Below, in pieces: positions 7,935 through 16,761 of a stretch of DNA of 64,000 bases (its first letter is position 1; each line of letters opens with the position of its first letter). Below the pieces are notes generated by a model. The model had not been told where the DNA came from. It did not search any database and saw only the letters and a list, made by a program, of their open reading frames with translations. The position numbers and the translations under genes are program-made. Source of the DNA: Terrimesophilobacter sp964651535 (GTDB taxonomy: Bacteria > Actinomycetota > Actinomycetes > Actinomycetales > Microbacteriaceae); contig CAZYYE010000001.1 in NCBI GenBank assembly GCA_964651535.1, positions 186,001-250,000 of the forward strand, read 5' to 3'.

Positions 7935-8426
7935 TCAGTGCCCTTCGGCGGCGAACTTCTCGAGCCCTGCGACGATGACCGCTTCGGCTTCGGCGGCGTC
8001 GCCCCAGCCTTCGGTCTTCACCCATTTGCCCGGTTCGACGTCCTTGTAGTGCTCGAAGAAGTGCTCGATCTCTTTGCGGCGGAACTCGGGAATGTCGTTC
8101 ACGTCCTGGATCCAGTCCCAACGCGGGTCCTTCGCGGGCACGACGATCACTTTCGCGTCGGAGCCGGCGTCATCCGTCATGTTGAACACGCCGACGGGCC
8201 GCACGGAGGCGCCCACGCCGGGGAACAGCGGGTATTCGCACAGCAGCAGGATGTCGACGGGGTCGCCGTCGAGTCCGAGCGATTTTTCGATGAATCCGTA
8301 GTCGGCCGGGTATACGAAACTCGTATAGAGAACCCGATCCAGGAACACGCGACCGGTTTCGTGGTCGACTTCGTACTTGTTCCGGCTCCCGCGTGGGATC
8401 TCGATGATGGCGTCGTAGAAGGCCAT
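7935..8426 (-). CDS. ppa: Inorganic pyrophosphatase
   Basis: This 163-residue family I soluble pyrophosphatase hydrolyses PPi to phosphate in the cytoplasm, driving biosynthetic reactions. It has the family signature DGDPVDILLL with its metal-binding aspartates, preceded by VYPADYGFIEKSLG, and later VPAKDPRWDWIQDVND. Length is typical of bacterial enzymes. AAAGGAA lies about 7 bases before the ATG at 8426. It is divergent from tilS with a gap of 45 bp, a common actinobacterial arrangement around tilS-hpt. Confidence 0.96.
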   Translation of the reverse strand: MAFYDAIIEIPRGSRNKYEVDHETGRVFLDRVLYTSFVYPADYGFIEKSLGLDGDPVDILLLCEYPLFPGVGASVRPVGVFNMTDDAGSDAKVIVVPAKDPRWDWIQDVNDIPEFRRKEIEHFFEHYKDVEPGKWVKTEGWGDAAEAEAVIVAGLEKFAAEGH

Positions 8427-8471
8427 GGATGGTTCCTTTCGTGCGGGCAGGTGCAGCAATAAGGTTACTGG

Positions 8472-9668
8472 ATGGCCACCCGTCCCAGATTGACTCCCGC
8501 GATCGCGGATGTGCGCCGGGCGGTGCGCGAGTCGCTCGCGGTGCTGTTGGGCGTGCCCGACCGGGCGGATCCCTCGCACTTGGGCTTCCCCGACGGCGAC
8601 GACTCGCGCCGATTGCGCCCTCCCGTGGCTATTGCGCCCGCGCGCCCGGGCGCAAGTGCGGCGCACGGGCGCAAACAACGCGGTGACGCCCCCGCAGCGG
8701 ATGTGCTCGTCGCCCTGAGCGGCGGCGCGGATTCGCTCGCGCTCGCGGCGGCGACCGCATTCGAGGCGCCGCGGGCTCGGGGTGGCACCGAGTTGCGCGC
8801 GGGCGCGGTCATCGTGGACCACGGTCTGCAGGTCGGATCGGCGGAAGCAGCAGAGTGCGCCGCAGCGCATGCGCGCGAGCTCGGCCTCGACCCAGTGTTG
8901 ATTCGGCGGGTCGATGTCGGCACGGAGGGCGGCCCGGAGGCAGCGGCGCGGGAGGCGAGGTATGCGGCGCTCGCGGCGGCGGCATCCGAGACCGGGGCAA
9001 GAGCGGTGCTCCTCGGCCACACGCTCGACGACCAGGCGGAGACGGTGCTGCTCGGCCTGGCCCGCGGCAGCGGAACGTCGAGCCTGAGCGGGATGGCGCC
9101 GGTGTCGGTGGCATCATCGAGCGAAGGCCAGGGAGGCGCATCCGTCACGTACTTGCGCCCGCTCCTCGGCATCCGCCGCGCGCAGACGCAGCAGTTCTGC
9201 AAAGATTCGGGGCTGGTGCCGTGGCAGGATCCGCAGAACGCCGACCCGAAGTTCGCGCGGGTGCGCGTGCGCGAGAGCGTGTTGCCGGTGTTGGAGAGCG
9301 AGTTGGGTCCGGGTATTGCGGAGGCGCTCGCCCGCACGGCGGAGCAGGCGCGGGAGGACGCGGAGGCGCTCGATCACTTCGCGCAGGAGCAGGCGGAGGA
9401 GCTCGCAGATCACGCGGAGGCGGGCCTGTCGCTCAGCGTGAAGGGGCTCGCGAGCAATCCGGCGGCGCTGCGGCAGCGCATCATCCGGTTGGCGGTGGCG
9501 GCCGAGTTCGGGGTGTCGCTGAGCCGCGCGCAGACCCTCGAGGTGGCGCGGCTCGTGACGGATTGGCGCGGGCAGGGTGTGCTGCATCTGCCGGGCGTTA
9601 GAGTGGTCAGACAGGGTGCCCTGATCGTGTTCTCCGCGGTGGAGGATGGCGGGCGGGCCCGCGGGTGA
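8472..9668 (+). CDS. tilS: tRNA(Ile)-lysidine synthetase TilS
   Basis: The 398-residue product carries the PP-loop ATPase motif SGGADS near residue 83 and VDHGLQ, RYAAL and GHTLDDQAETVLLGLARGSG typical of TilS. It converts cytidine-34 of tRNA-Ile(CAU) to lysidine, changing its codon from AUG to AUA, and is essential. The PP-loop lies about 45 residues later than usual because of a low-complexity insert (residues about 38-78, rich in Gly, Ala, Arg, Pro). The stop overlaps the possible GTG start of hpt, so the two are translationally linked. Confidence 0.95.
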   Translation: MATRPRLTPAIADVRRAVRESLAVLLGVPDRADPSHLGFPDGDDSRRLRPPVAIAPARPGASAAHGRKQRGDAPAADVLVALSGGADSLALAAATAFEAPRARGGTELRAGAVIVDHGLQVGSAEAAECAAAHARELGLDPVLIRRVDVGTEGGPEAAAREARYAALAAAASETGARAVLLGHTLDDQAETVLLGLARGSGTSSLSGMAPVSVASSSEGQGGASVTYLRPLLGIRRAQTQQFCKDSGLVPWQDPQNADPKFARVRVRESVLPVLESELGPGIAEALARTAEQAREDAEALDHFAQEQAEELADHAEAGLSLSVKGLASNPAALRQRIIRLAVAAEFGVSLSRAQTLEVARLVTDWRGQGVLHLPGVRVVRQGALIVFSAVEDGGRARG

Positions 9669-9691
9669 TCGAGCGAAGGAACACCACCGGC

Positions 9692-10243
9692 ATGAAACTG
9701 GACGATGTCGCTGACGACCTCGAAGAGATCCTCCTCACGGAGGACACCATCCATGAACGTATCGCCGAGCTGAGCCGCGACATCGAGCGAGATTTCGCGG
9801 GCGAACCGCTGCTTCTCGTGGGCGTGCTGAAGGGCGCGGTGATGGTGATGGCGGATCTGGCGCGCGAGTTGAAGCTGCCGATTCACATGGACTGGATGGC
9901 GGTGTCGTCCTACGGGTCGGGCACGCAGTCGTCGGGGGTGGTGCGCATCCTGAAGGACCTCGATTCGGATCTCACCGGCCGCCGCGTGCTCATCGTGGAG
10001 GACATCATCGACTCCGGGCTGACCCTGTCGTGGTTGCTCGCGAACCTGCGCAGCCGCGGGGCAAAGTCGGTGGACATTCTGGCGTTGCTGCGCAAACCGG
10101 ATGCCGCGAAGGTCGACGTGGATGTGAAGTATGTGGGCTTCGAGATACCGAACAAGTTCGTGGTCGGATACGGCCTCGACTATGCGGAGAAGTACCGCAA
10201 CCTGCGTGGCGTGGGCGTCCTCGCGAAGCACGTCTACTCGTAA
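9692..10243 (+). CDS. hpt: Hypoxanthine phosphoribosyltransferase
   Basis: The protein is 183 residues from ATG 9692 (AAGGA 11 bases upstream). A GTG at 9665 overlapping the tilS stop would add nine residues. The PRPP-binding motif VLIVEDIIDSGLTL and the purine-site segment YVGFEIPNKFVVGYGLDYAE are present. It salvages hypoxanthine and guanine to IMP and GMP. In actinobacteria hpt is normally followed directly by ftsH. Here ftsH is 14.6 kb away across an accessory island. Confidence 0.95.
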   Translation: MKLDDVADDLEEILLTEDTIHERIAELSRDIERDFAGEPLLLVGVLKGAVMVMADLARELKLPIHMDWMAVSSYGSGTQSSGVVRILKDLDSDLTGRRVLIVEDIIDSGLTLSWLLANLRSRGAKSVDILALLRKPDAAKVDVDVKYVGFEIPNKFVVGYGLDYAEKYRNLRGVGVLAKHVYS

Positions 10244-10249
10244 TTCACC

Positions 10250-10338
10250 GCTGGTTGAGGGATCGCGAAGCGATCGTCTCGAAACCAGCCCTGAAGTTAC
10301 TCGTCGTTGAGGAGCCCAAAGGGCGTCTCGAAACGAGC
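10250..10338. repeat. Two REP-like palindromes downstream of hpt
   Basis: The palindromes lie at 10250-10289 (GCTGGTTGAGG to CTCGAAACCAGC) and 10301-10338 (TCGTTGAGGAGC to GTCTCGAAACGAGC). They are variants of the dispersed family in this window and mark the left edge of the accessory island. Confidence 0.75.
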
Positions 10339-10483
10339 TCACCAGTAATCGCTCCCTGCAAACCCGCCTACTTGGGCGGCCAGGAGTACACAATTTCCAA
10401 AGCTATGCGTAAACGCATAGGCGGATGGGTAATATGGGGGTTATAGGAAAACAGTTACCAGTGGGTTGAGATAGGAGAAAGCG

Positions 10484-11083
10484 ATGCCAATTGCCGCAGA
10501 CACTATCCGAGCAGCCCGCGCACGCGCGGGCATCAGCCAGGCGGCGCTTGCTCGCCGCGCTGGCGTCGCGCAGTCGACGATCAGCCGTATTGAGAGCAAT
10601 GACTTGGACCCAACCTGGTCGACGATGCAGAAGTTGCTGGCGGCAACGGGGTGGGCGGCGACTCCCGAACCGTCGGAGAGTGCATCGCTCATTCCAGCCG
10701 AAACGATCTCGCGCGCGATGGCGCGAAGCCTCCGCAGTGGCGACGAAGAGTCGGCGATTCGGCACCTCACGGAAGGCGTTGGCCGGATGATCATTGCCAG
10801 CGACAAGGGCGCTCAGATTCCGGAGTGGGCCCTCACCAAGCCGACGAAGCCAATTGGGTCGACCCTGTGGGATACCTTCCTCGCCACTGCCTTCGCGTAT
10901 GCCCTCGAGAGGGTAGGGCAGACGGCGCCGGCATGGATGACGGAGGCCCCGGCGCTGCGAGAAGAGACCGCGCCGGGCGATGATCCAAGCCCTGAGTTTC
11001 GCGAATGGCTCCGTAAGAGCACGCCGGAGGTGTTTCTGAAGAAGAACATCTTGTCGCGGACTGAGGATTGGGCGATCGCGTGA
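10484..11083 (+). CDS. XRE-family HTH protein, probable antitoxin of a DUF6036-type pair
   Basis: The 199-residue protein starts with an XRE helix-turn-helix (residues 4-58: AGISQAALARRAGVAQSTISRIE) followed by an unassigned alpha-helical C-terminal part of about 140 residues. A purine-rich AGGAGAAAG lies about 5 bases before the ATG. Its stop overlaps the GTG start of the next gene, whose nucleotidyltransferase-like product suggests a toxin-antitoxin or regulator/effector pair. The HTH would repress the pair. The antitoxin role is inferred from gene order and domain type. Confidence 0.75.
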   Translation: MPIAADTIRAARARAGISQAALARRAGVAQSTISRIESNDLDPTWSTMQKLLAATGWAATPEPSESASLIPAETISRAMARSLRSGDEESAIRHLTEGVGRMIIASDKGAQIPEWALTKPTKPIGSTLWDTFLATAFAYALERVGQTAPAWMTEAPALREETAPGDDPSPEFREWLRKSTPEVFLKKNILSRTEDWAIA

Positions 11084-11634
11084 GCGGCGGGTATAGGCAG
11101 CTCAGCGGCGACAAGATTGAGGCTCTGCTTGGTGAGCTGCTTGATCGTGCTTCGGCGGACGGTATTGAGGTCGACGCCTTTTTGATTGGCGGTGCAGCCA
11201 TGGCGATTCACTTGGGCCGCGACCAGTTGACCCCGGATGTTGATGGCCTGTTTCGACCATTCAATGACGTTCAGCGCATTGCGCGGCACATGGCCGACGA
11301 GCATGGACTCGACCCTGACTGGATCAACGAGAACGCACGGCCTTTCATCACATTCGACACGACCGATGAACGAAATTTCGTCGAAGTTGAAATTCGTGGA
11401 CATGCGTTTCGAGTTGCCTCGAAGCGGGCTCTTCTGGCGATGAAGATGGGGAGGTATGCGCGCAAAGACTATGCGGACATTACGGCGCTTATTCGGGCGT
11501 TGGGCGTGGTTTCGCCGGAGCAGATTGTAGATCTGACTTACGAAGTCTTGGGCGAGGAGTCAATGACGCTGACGGGTGGGCGGGAGGAATTAACTCTCCT
11601 CGCTAAAGAAGCGCTGGCGCGTGCATCCCGGTAG
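11080..11634 (+). CDS. DUF6036-like nucleotidyltransferase-fold protein, probable toxin
   Basis: The protein is 184 residues from the GTG at 11080, which overlaps the upstream stop in a GTGA junction. The N-terminal region has the minimal nucleotidyltransferase pattern LIGGAAMAIHLGRDQLTPDVD: a glycine-rich turn followed by DxD-like acidic residues. It resembles AbiEii/DUF6036 proteins, in which such enzymes paired with an HTH antitoxin may transfer nucleotides to tRNA or protein targets. Catalytic competence is not proven and the exact target is unknown. It sits at the start of a defence-rich island. Confidence 0.7.
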   Translation: MSGGYRQLSGDKIEALLGELLDRASADGIEVDAFLIGGAAMAIHLGRDQLTPDVDGLFRPFNDVQRIARHMADEHGLDPDWINENARPFITFDTTDERNFVEVEIRGHAFRVASKRALLAMKMGRYARKDYADITALIRALGVVSPEQIVDLTYEVLGEESMTLTGGREELTLLAKEALARASR

Positions 11635-11688
11635 CCGACTCGACGCTAGGCGGCGTGGCGACGTCTCGAAGGCAGCCCCGATGTAACC

Positions 11689-11725
11689 GCTCGTTGAGGA
11701 GCGCAACGCGCGTCTCGAAACGAGC
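11689..11725. repeat. REP-like palindrome
   Basis: GCTCGTTGAGGAGC and CGTCTCGAAACGAGC flank a small GCGC-rich loop. It is nearly the same variant as the copy at 10301-10338, so this pair brackets the XRE/DUF6036 genes. Confidence 0.75.
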
Positions 11726-11790
11726 CGGCCAGTAATCGCTCCCCGCGAACCCCCCAGCGCCCCCGTCATCCCCCGGGAGACAATGGGCTC

Positions 11791-12366
11791 ATGAAGTTCT
11801 TCTCCGATCCGGTGCTCGAGGCGATGGCGACCCGACGGTCGGTGTCGAAGGTGGGCCCCGAGACGCCGACCGATGCGGAGCTCGCCGACCTCCTCGACGC
11901 GGTAACTCCGGTTGCGGATCACAAGTCGCTGCGGCCCTGGCGTCTCATCACGCTGCGCGGCGACGACCGGTTGCGGCTCGCGAACGCTTTGGACGCCGCC
12001 GCAGGGGTGACGCGCGAACCGGGCGAAGTCAACTCGAAGCCGTTCCGCGCTGAGCTGCTTATCGCGATCGTGGCGAGCCCGCGGGAGCATCCGAAAGTCC
12101 CCGAGTGGGAGCAGCACGCGACCGCGGCCGGCGCCGGTCACCTGCTCGCGCTCGCGTTGTGGCAGGCCGGCTGGGGCGTGATGTGGCGCACGGGGTTGCT
12201 CGCGAATTCGCCGGAGGTGCGTCAGGTTCACGGGCTGGCGGATACCGAGAAACTTCTTGGCTGGCTGTACGTCGGCAGCATCGACGAGAAGTTCCGCGCG
12301 AGACTGCGGAAGTCCAACCGACCCGCGCTCGACCCGCACCAGTTTCTGGGCACGATGCCGCGCTGA
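11791..12366 (+). CDS. Nitroreductase-family protein
   Basis: The 191-residue protein has the FMN-binding nitroreductase layout: N-terminal RRSVSKV, the central segment VADHKSLRPWRLITLRGDD and the later AGAGHLLALALWQAGWGVMWRTG that forms the dimer and flavin pocket. These enzymes reduce nitroaromatics, quinones or flavins with NAD(P)H. The gene stands alone between the toxin-antitoxin-like pair and the GmrSD-like gene, and has no obvious link to defence. Confidence 0.85.
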   Translation: MKFFSDPVLEAMATRRSVSKVGPETPTDAELADLLDAVTPVADHKSLRPWRLITLRGDDRLRLANALDAAAGVTREPGEVNSKPFRAELLIAIVASPREHPKVPEWEQHATAAGAGHLLALALWQAGWGVMWRTGLLANSPEVRQVHGLADTEKLLGWLYVGSIDEKFRARLRKSNRPALDPHQFLGTMPR

Positions 12367-12583
12367 CAGGCATGCCCATTTGGTGGAGTCGCTAGTGAGC
12401 GCCGCGAGGGTTGGTCTCGAGGCCCCACAGCGAGTCTTCAAGGATTCCGAATTTCCCGCGTCTGGTGGAAACAACTCGACTCCGGGCTGACCTTTTAGCT
12501 GTGACTCAAAAACCCAAGTCGGGAGCAGGCCCGCACATCGATAGGGTGATGAGGGGCATTCACTCTCACTGAGGAGACGAACT

Positions 12584-15106
12584 TTGGACGTTGCAGAAAC
12601 CAGGCTCCGGCAAGTACTCGAGGGCAGCAAGCAATACCGAGTACCTCTTTATCAGCGCCCCTATTCCTGGCAACGCAAGCAGTTGGACCGGCTCTGGTCC
12701 GACATTGTGGAGTTGGCCGAAGCGCGAAAAACTGAACCCGCAGCGACGCACTTCACCGGCTCGCTCGTGTTGTCGCTGGGCCAGGTTGGGCCAGGCGGAA
12801 GCGAGTTTCTCGTAGTCGACGGGCAGCAGCGGCTGACCACCTTGTCGATCTTGCTTTGCGCAATCCGTGATCACTTGGATCCAACCGTGCCAGAAGACGA
12901 ACTGTGGCGTCAGCAGATTCACGAGTCCTTCATTGTTGACCGCTTCAAGTCTGGCGATGAACGATTGAAGGTACTTCCTACCCAGGCTGATCGTGACGTG
13001 TATCGCGGAATTGTTGACAGTACAGGAGAGGTGGACGCTGCTAGCGGTGTGGGTGCGGCCTATCGGTTCTTCGAGCGGCAGCTCGAGGTAGCTGACGATC
13101 CTGACGACCCACATGACATTAGACGAATTGCCGAAGCGACTCTCGATGCCCTTGCGTTCGTCAGCATTACCGCTCGCAACGACGACAATGTCTACCGCAT
13201 TTTTGAATCACTCAACAACACAGGCATGAAGCTCACGCAAGGGGATTTGCTTCGCAACTACATATTCATGCGCATGGGAAACGATGGTGACGACGTATAC
13301 AGCTCGTGGTGGCTTCCAATGCAGAACCGGCTTTCATCCTCGGACCTCGAAGCCCTTTTCTGGATGGATATGGTCGCAACTGTTGCCGATGTGAAGCAGG
13401 GTGACATCTATGCGGCGCAGGAGAGCCGACTCTCAAAGCTCTCGGACTCGGAAGTGTTTGATGAAGTGAAGAGATTCTCCCGACTGTCGCAACTTTTGGA
13501 ACTCATGAGAGATCCGAGCAAAGAGGAGGATGAGGCAACCCGGCGGAGCTTAGTCAGGATTCAGAATTGGAAGGCGGCGCCGGCGGACCCCCTAATTTTG
13601 TATCTTCTTGATCGCCGGGATGCTGGTTCCTCAACAACTGAGGAAGTGGCGTCCGCCCTCGCAATACTTGAGTCCTTCTTTGTTAGGCGCCTTGTTGGTG
13701 GTGCGCCCGGCTCAGGACTATCGAGAATTTTGTTGCGTGCTCCTTCTGATTCGCAGCCGGACATTCCAGTTGATACCGCACTCATCGCCTACCTCTCCAG
13801 CGGTAGAAAGTTCTTTGCCACTGACGAGCAGATTCGTAGCGCAGTTAAAACCAAGCCGTTCTATTTCACCGGAAGCCCTGCTCAGAAAGCTCTTCTTCTC
13901 GAATGGCTAGAAGAAACCTATGGCAGCAAGGAGCCGATTGACTTCGCGAAGGCAAGCATTGAACATGTGATGCCTCAAAAGCTGACCGTGGCATGGAGAG
14001 ACATGATTTCTGCCGAGGTGGACGAGGGCGAAAGTGTCGACGTTATTCACGACGAACTGGTGCACACGCTGGGCAATCTGACGCTTACGGCCTACAACTC
14101 GGAGTTGAGCAACAATTCATTCGAGCAAAAGAAGGTTGAGTTGGCTCGAAGTGGAATACGAATGAATGCAGAGATTGCGAGAGAGCCTCGATGGGGAAGG
14201 ACAGAAATCCTGAAGCGAGCGGAAGTGCTTGCTGAAAAGATTTGTGCGACATGGATTGCGCCGGTCTCTTCGGATGAAGCTGTCGACACCGGAGTTAGCT
14301 GGGGCCTAGTGAGGGATCTGGTATCTGCGGTACCAGAAGGCAAGTGGACCACATACGGAGATGTCGCCGCGTTGGCCGGTACGCACGCCCTGCCGCTGGG
14401 CCAATTCCTCGCACAGAATCAGATTCCGGGAGCATGGCGAGTGCTGCAGGCTGGTGGCACAGTTTCTCCCGGGTTCCGGTGGGAGCAAGGAAGCCAGAAT
14501 TTCGGCCGCTCCCCACATGAAGTTCTCCAAGCGGAGGGATTGTCGTTCGATCAAGCGAATCGCGCTGATCCAGCCCAACAAGTGACTTTGGCGTTTCTGG
14601 CGCAAGCAGTGGGTATTGAACTTGTTGACGATTTGACCGAAGGCTCGACGAACGTCAACGACGTTCAAGAGACCGCGTTCATCTCTCAACTCACTGAGTC
14701 ACAGCCCCCTTCAGTAGTACATGGCGTCATAGAACTCCTTCGACAATGGGAGAGCCTTGGTGGGGTGGTGGAGTTTGGTCAAGCGGAAGAAACTAGTTGC
14801 TTCTTTATGGCGGGTTTTACGAGCATCTCAGGCCGCAAGCTCTGGCCTATCGTTATTTATCCGAGGCTTGGGACTGTGGAGGTCATCTTCCAACACCTGG
14901 CAGCCCGTCCACCGTTCGATGACCCGCAGTTGCGCGAGGACATGAGAACCAGATTGAACGCGATCCGAGGGGTTGAGCTCCCAGCAAACAAGCTGGAGGC
15001 CAGACCTTCGTTTTCGGTCGATTTGCTTGCGGACCGAAAAGTGCGGAGCGAGGTTGCCGACGTTTTGGAATGGTTCCTTCGAGAAGCGGCGGCTGCGGCG
15101 CAATAA
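12584..15106 (+). CDS. GmrSD-like type IV restriction protein (DUF262-DUF1524) fused to an alkyltransferase-like domain
   Basis: The protein is 840 residues from a TTG at 12584, set by GAGGAG 7 bases upstream. The N-terminal DUF262 (GmrS-like NTPase/nuclease) shows YQRPYSW (residues 23-29) and DGQQRLTTL (79-87). A DUF1524 HNH-type part has SIEHVMPQ near 457-464 and LGNLTLTAYNSELSNNSF near 495. Residues about 567-635 match the DNA-binding half of O6-alkylguanine transferases (VPEGKWTTYGDVA, RVLQAGG), but the acceptor cysteine motif PCHR is replaced by PGAW, as in alkyltransferase-like proteins. The last 200 residues are unassigned. The role inferred is restriction of modified DNA, next to a type I system. 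Confidence 0.85.
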   Translation: MDVAETRLRQVLEGSKQYRVPLYQRPYSWQRKQLDRLWSDIVELAEARKTEPAATHFTGSLVLSLGQVGPGGSEFLVVDGQQRLTTLSILLCAIRDHLDPTVPEDELWRQQIHESFIVDRFKSGDERLKVLPTQADRDVYRGIVDSTGEVDAASGVGAAYRFFERQLEVADDPDDPHDIRRIAEATLDALAFVSITARNDDNVYRIFESLNNTGMKLTQGDLLRNYIFMRMGNDGDDVYSSWWLPMQNRLSSSDLEALFWMDMVATVADVKQGDIYAAQESRLSKLSDSEVFDEVKRFSRLSQLLELMRDPSKEEDEATRRSLVRIQNWKAAPADPLILYLLDRRDAGSSTTEEVASALAILESFFVRRLVGGAPGSGLSRILLRAPSDSQPDIPVDTALIAYLSSGRKFFATDEQIRSAVKTKPFYFTGSPAQKALLLEWLEETYGSKEPIDFAKASIEHVMPQKLTVAWRDMISAEVDEGESVDVIHDELVHTLGNLTLTAYNSELSNNSFEQKKVELARSGIRMNAEIAREPRWGRTEILKRAEVLAEKICATWIAPVSSDEAVDTGVSWGLVRDLVSAVPEGKWTTYGDVAALAGTHALPLGQFLAQNQIPGAWRVLQAGGTVSPGFRWEQGSQNFGRSPHEVLQAEGLSFDQANRADPAQQVTLAFLAQAVGIELVDDLTEGSTNVNDVQETAFISQLTESQPPSVVHGVIELLRQWESLGGVVEFGQAEETSCFFMAGFTSISGRKLWPIVIYPRLGTVEVIFQHLAARPPFDDPQLREDMRTRLNAIRGVELPANKLEARPSFSVDLLADRKVRSEVADVLEWFLREAAAAAQ

Positions 15107-15201
15107 GATCGCTGTTCGCCTATGTTGCACCGCCCGATAACCTGAGGGAAGCGTGACGAGGGTGTTCACGCATTTCGCTAGTGAGGGTGATTAGACACAA
15201 C

Positions 15202-16761
15202 ATGACGAAAGAATCCCAACGCGCCCAACTTCACAAGACGATCTGGCAGATTGCGAACGACCTGCGCGGCAGCGTCGACGGTTGGGATTTCAAAAGCTAC
15301 GTGCTCGGGATGCTGTTCTACCGGTTCATCTCCGAAAACCTCACCGCGTATTTGAACACCAGTGAACGTAATGCCGGTCACACCGACTTCGACTATGCAA
15401 ACCTCAGTGACGACAAGGCCGAGTTCGGGCGTCAGGAGACGGTCACTGAAAAGGGTTTCTACGTCCTGCCCAGTGAACTGTTCCAGAATGTGCGCAAGCG
15501 TGCCGCCCAGGACGAGAACCTGAACGAGACCCTGCAACGGGTGTTCCGCAATATCGAGGGTTCCGCGGTCGGTGCCGACAGCGAGGATGACCTGAAGGGC
15601 CTGTTTGACGACCTCGATGTGAACAGTGCGAAGCTTGGCCAGACCGTTGCGAAACGTAACGAGAAGCTCGTGAAGCTGTTGGCGGCGATCGGTGATCTTC
15701 CGCTCGGCAACTGGGACGACAACACGATCGACCTCTTTGGTGACGCCTACGAATACCTGATGCAGATGTACGCATCGAGTGCCGGCAAGTCCGGCGGCGA
15801 GTACTACACGCCGCAAGAAGTGTCCGAGCTGCTGGCCCGCATCACCGTGGTGGGCAAGACCGAGGTAAACAAGGTCTACGACCCCGCGTGTGGTTCGGGA
15901 TCCCTGCTGCTCAAATTTGCAAAGGTCCTCGGCAAAGAGAACGTGCGACAGGGTTTTTACGGTCAGGAGATCAACCTCACCACCTACAACCTGGCCCGCA
16001 TCAACATGTTCCTGCACGACGTGAACTACGAGAAGTTCGATATCGCGCACGGCGACACCCTGCTCGACCCCACGCACATGGAGGATGAACCGTTCGAGGC
16101 GATCGTCTCAAACCCGCCGTACTCCATCCGGTGGGATGGCGACGCCAACCCGCTGCTCATCAATGACCCACGGTTTTCCCCAGCTGGCGTGCTCGCCCCC
16201 AAGTCGAAGGCCGATCTGGCATTTACGATGCACATCCTGTCCTGGCTGGCAGTAAATGGTACGGCGGCGATTGTTGAGTTCCCGGGCGTGCTCTACCGGG
16301 GTGGTGCTGAGGCGAAGATCCGCAAATATCTGGTCGACAACAACTATGTGGATGCGGTCATCCAGTTGCCGCCCGACCTGTTCTTTGGCACCACTATCGC
16401 CACCTGCATCATCGTGTTGAAGAAGTCGAAGAAAGACAACGCGGTGTTGTTCATTGATGCCTCAGCCGAGTTCGTGCGCGGCGGCAACAAGAACAAGCTC
16501 AGCGACAAAAACCAGAAGACGGTTCTGGATGCCTTCACCGCCCGCGCAGACATCGACCATTTCGCCCGGTTGGTGGAGAACGGTGAGATTGCCGAGAACG
16601 GTTACAACATCGCGGTCTCCTCCTATGTGGAGCAGGAAGACACCCGCGAGGTCATCAACATCACCGAGCTGAACGCCGAGATAGCGCGCATCGTGGCGCG
16701 GCAGTCTGAACTGCGAACCGCGATTGACGCGATCGTCGCAGATCTGGAGGGAGCGCCGTGA
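15202..16761 (+). CDS. hsdM: Type I restriction-modification system, methyltransferase subunit HsdM
   Basis: This 519-residue N6-adenine methyltransferase subunit works with HsdS to methylate both half-sites and protect host DNA. It has the HsdM N-terminal helical domain (LHKTIWQIANDLRGSVDGWD), SAM motif DPACGSGS near residue 230 and catalytic motif NPPY near 304. The ATG at 15202 is chosen. A GTG at 15181 would add seven residues and overlap the poor AGGGTGA region. The stop overlaps the GTG start of the next gene, so the locus is one operon. Confidence 0.96.
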   Translation: MTKESQRAQLHKTIWQIANDLRGSVDGWDFKSYVLGMLFYRFISENLTAYLNTSERNAGHTDFDYANLSDDKAEFGRQETVTEKGFYVLPSELFQNVRKRAAQDENLNETLQRVFRNIEGSAVGADSEDDLKGLFDDLDVNSAKLGQTVAKRNEKLVKLLAAIGDLPLGNWDDNTIDLFGDAYEYLMQMYASSAGKSGGEYYTPQEVSELLARITVVGKTEVNKVYDPACGSGSLLLKFAKVLGKENVRQGFYGQEINLTTYNLARINMFLHDVNYEKFDIAHGDTLLDPTHMEDEPFEAIVSNPPYSIRWDGDANPLLINDPRFSPAGVLAPKSKADLAFTMHILSWLAVNGTAAIVEFPGVLYRGGAEAKIRKYLVDNNYVDAVIQLPPDLFFGTTIATCIIVLKKSKKDNAVLFIDASAEFVRGGNKNKLSDKNQKTVLDAFTARADIDHFARLVENGEIAENGYNIAVSSYVEQEDTREVINITELNAEIARIVARQSELRTAIDAIVADLEGAP

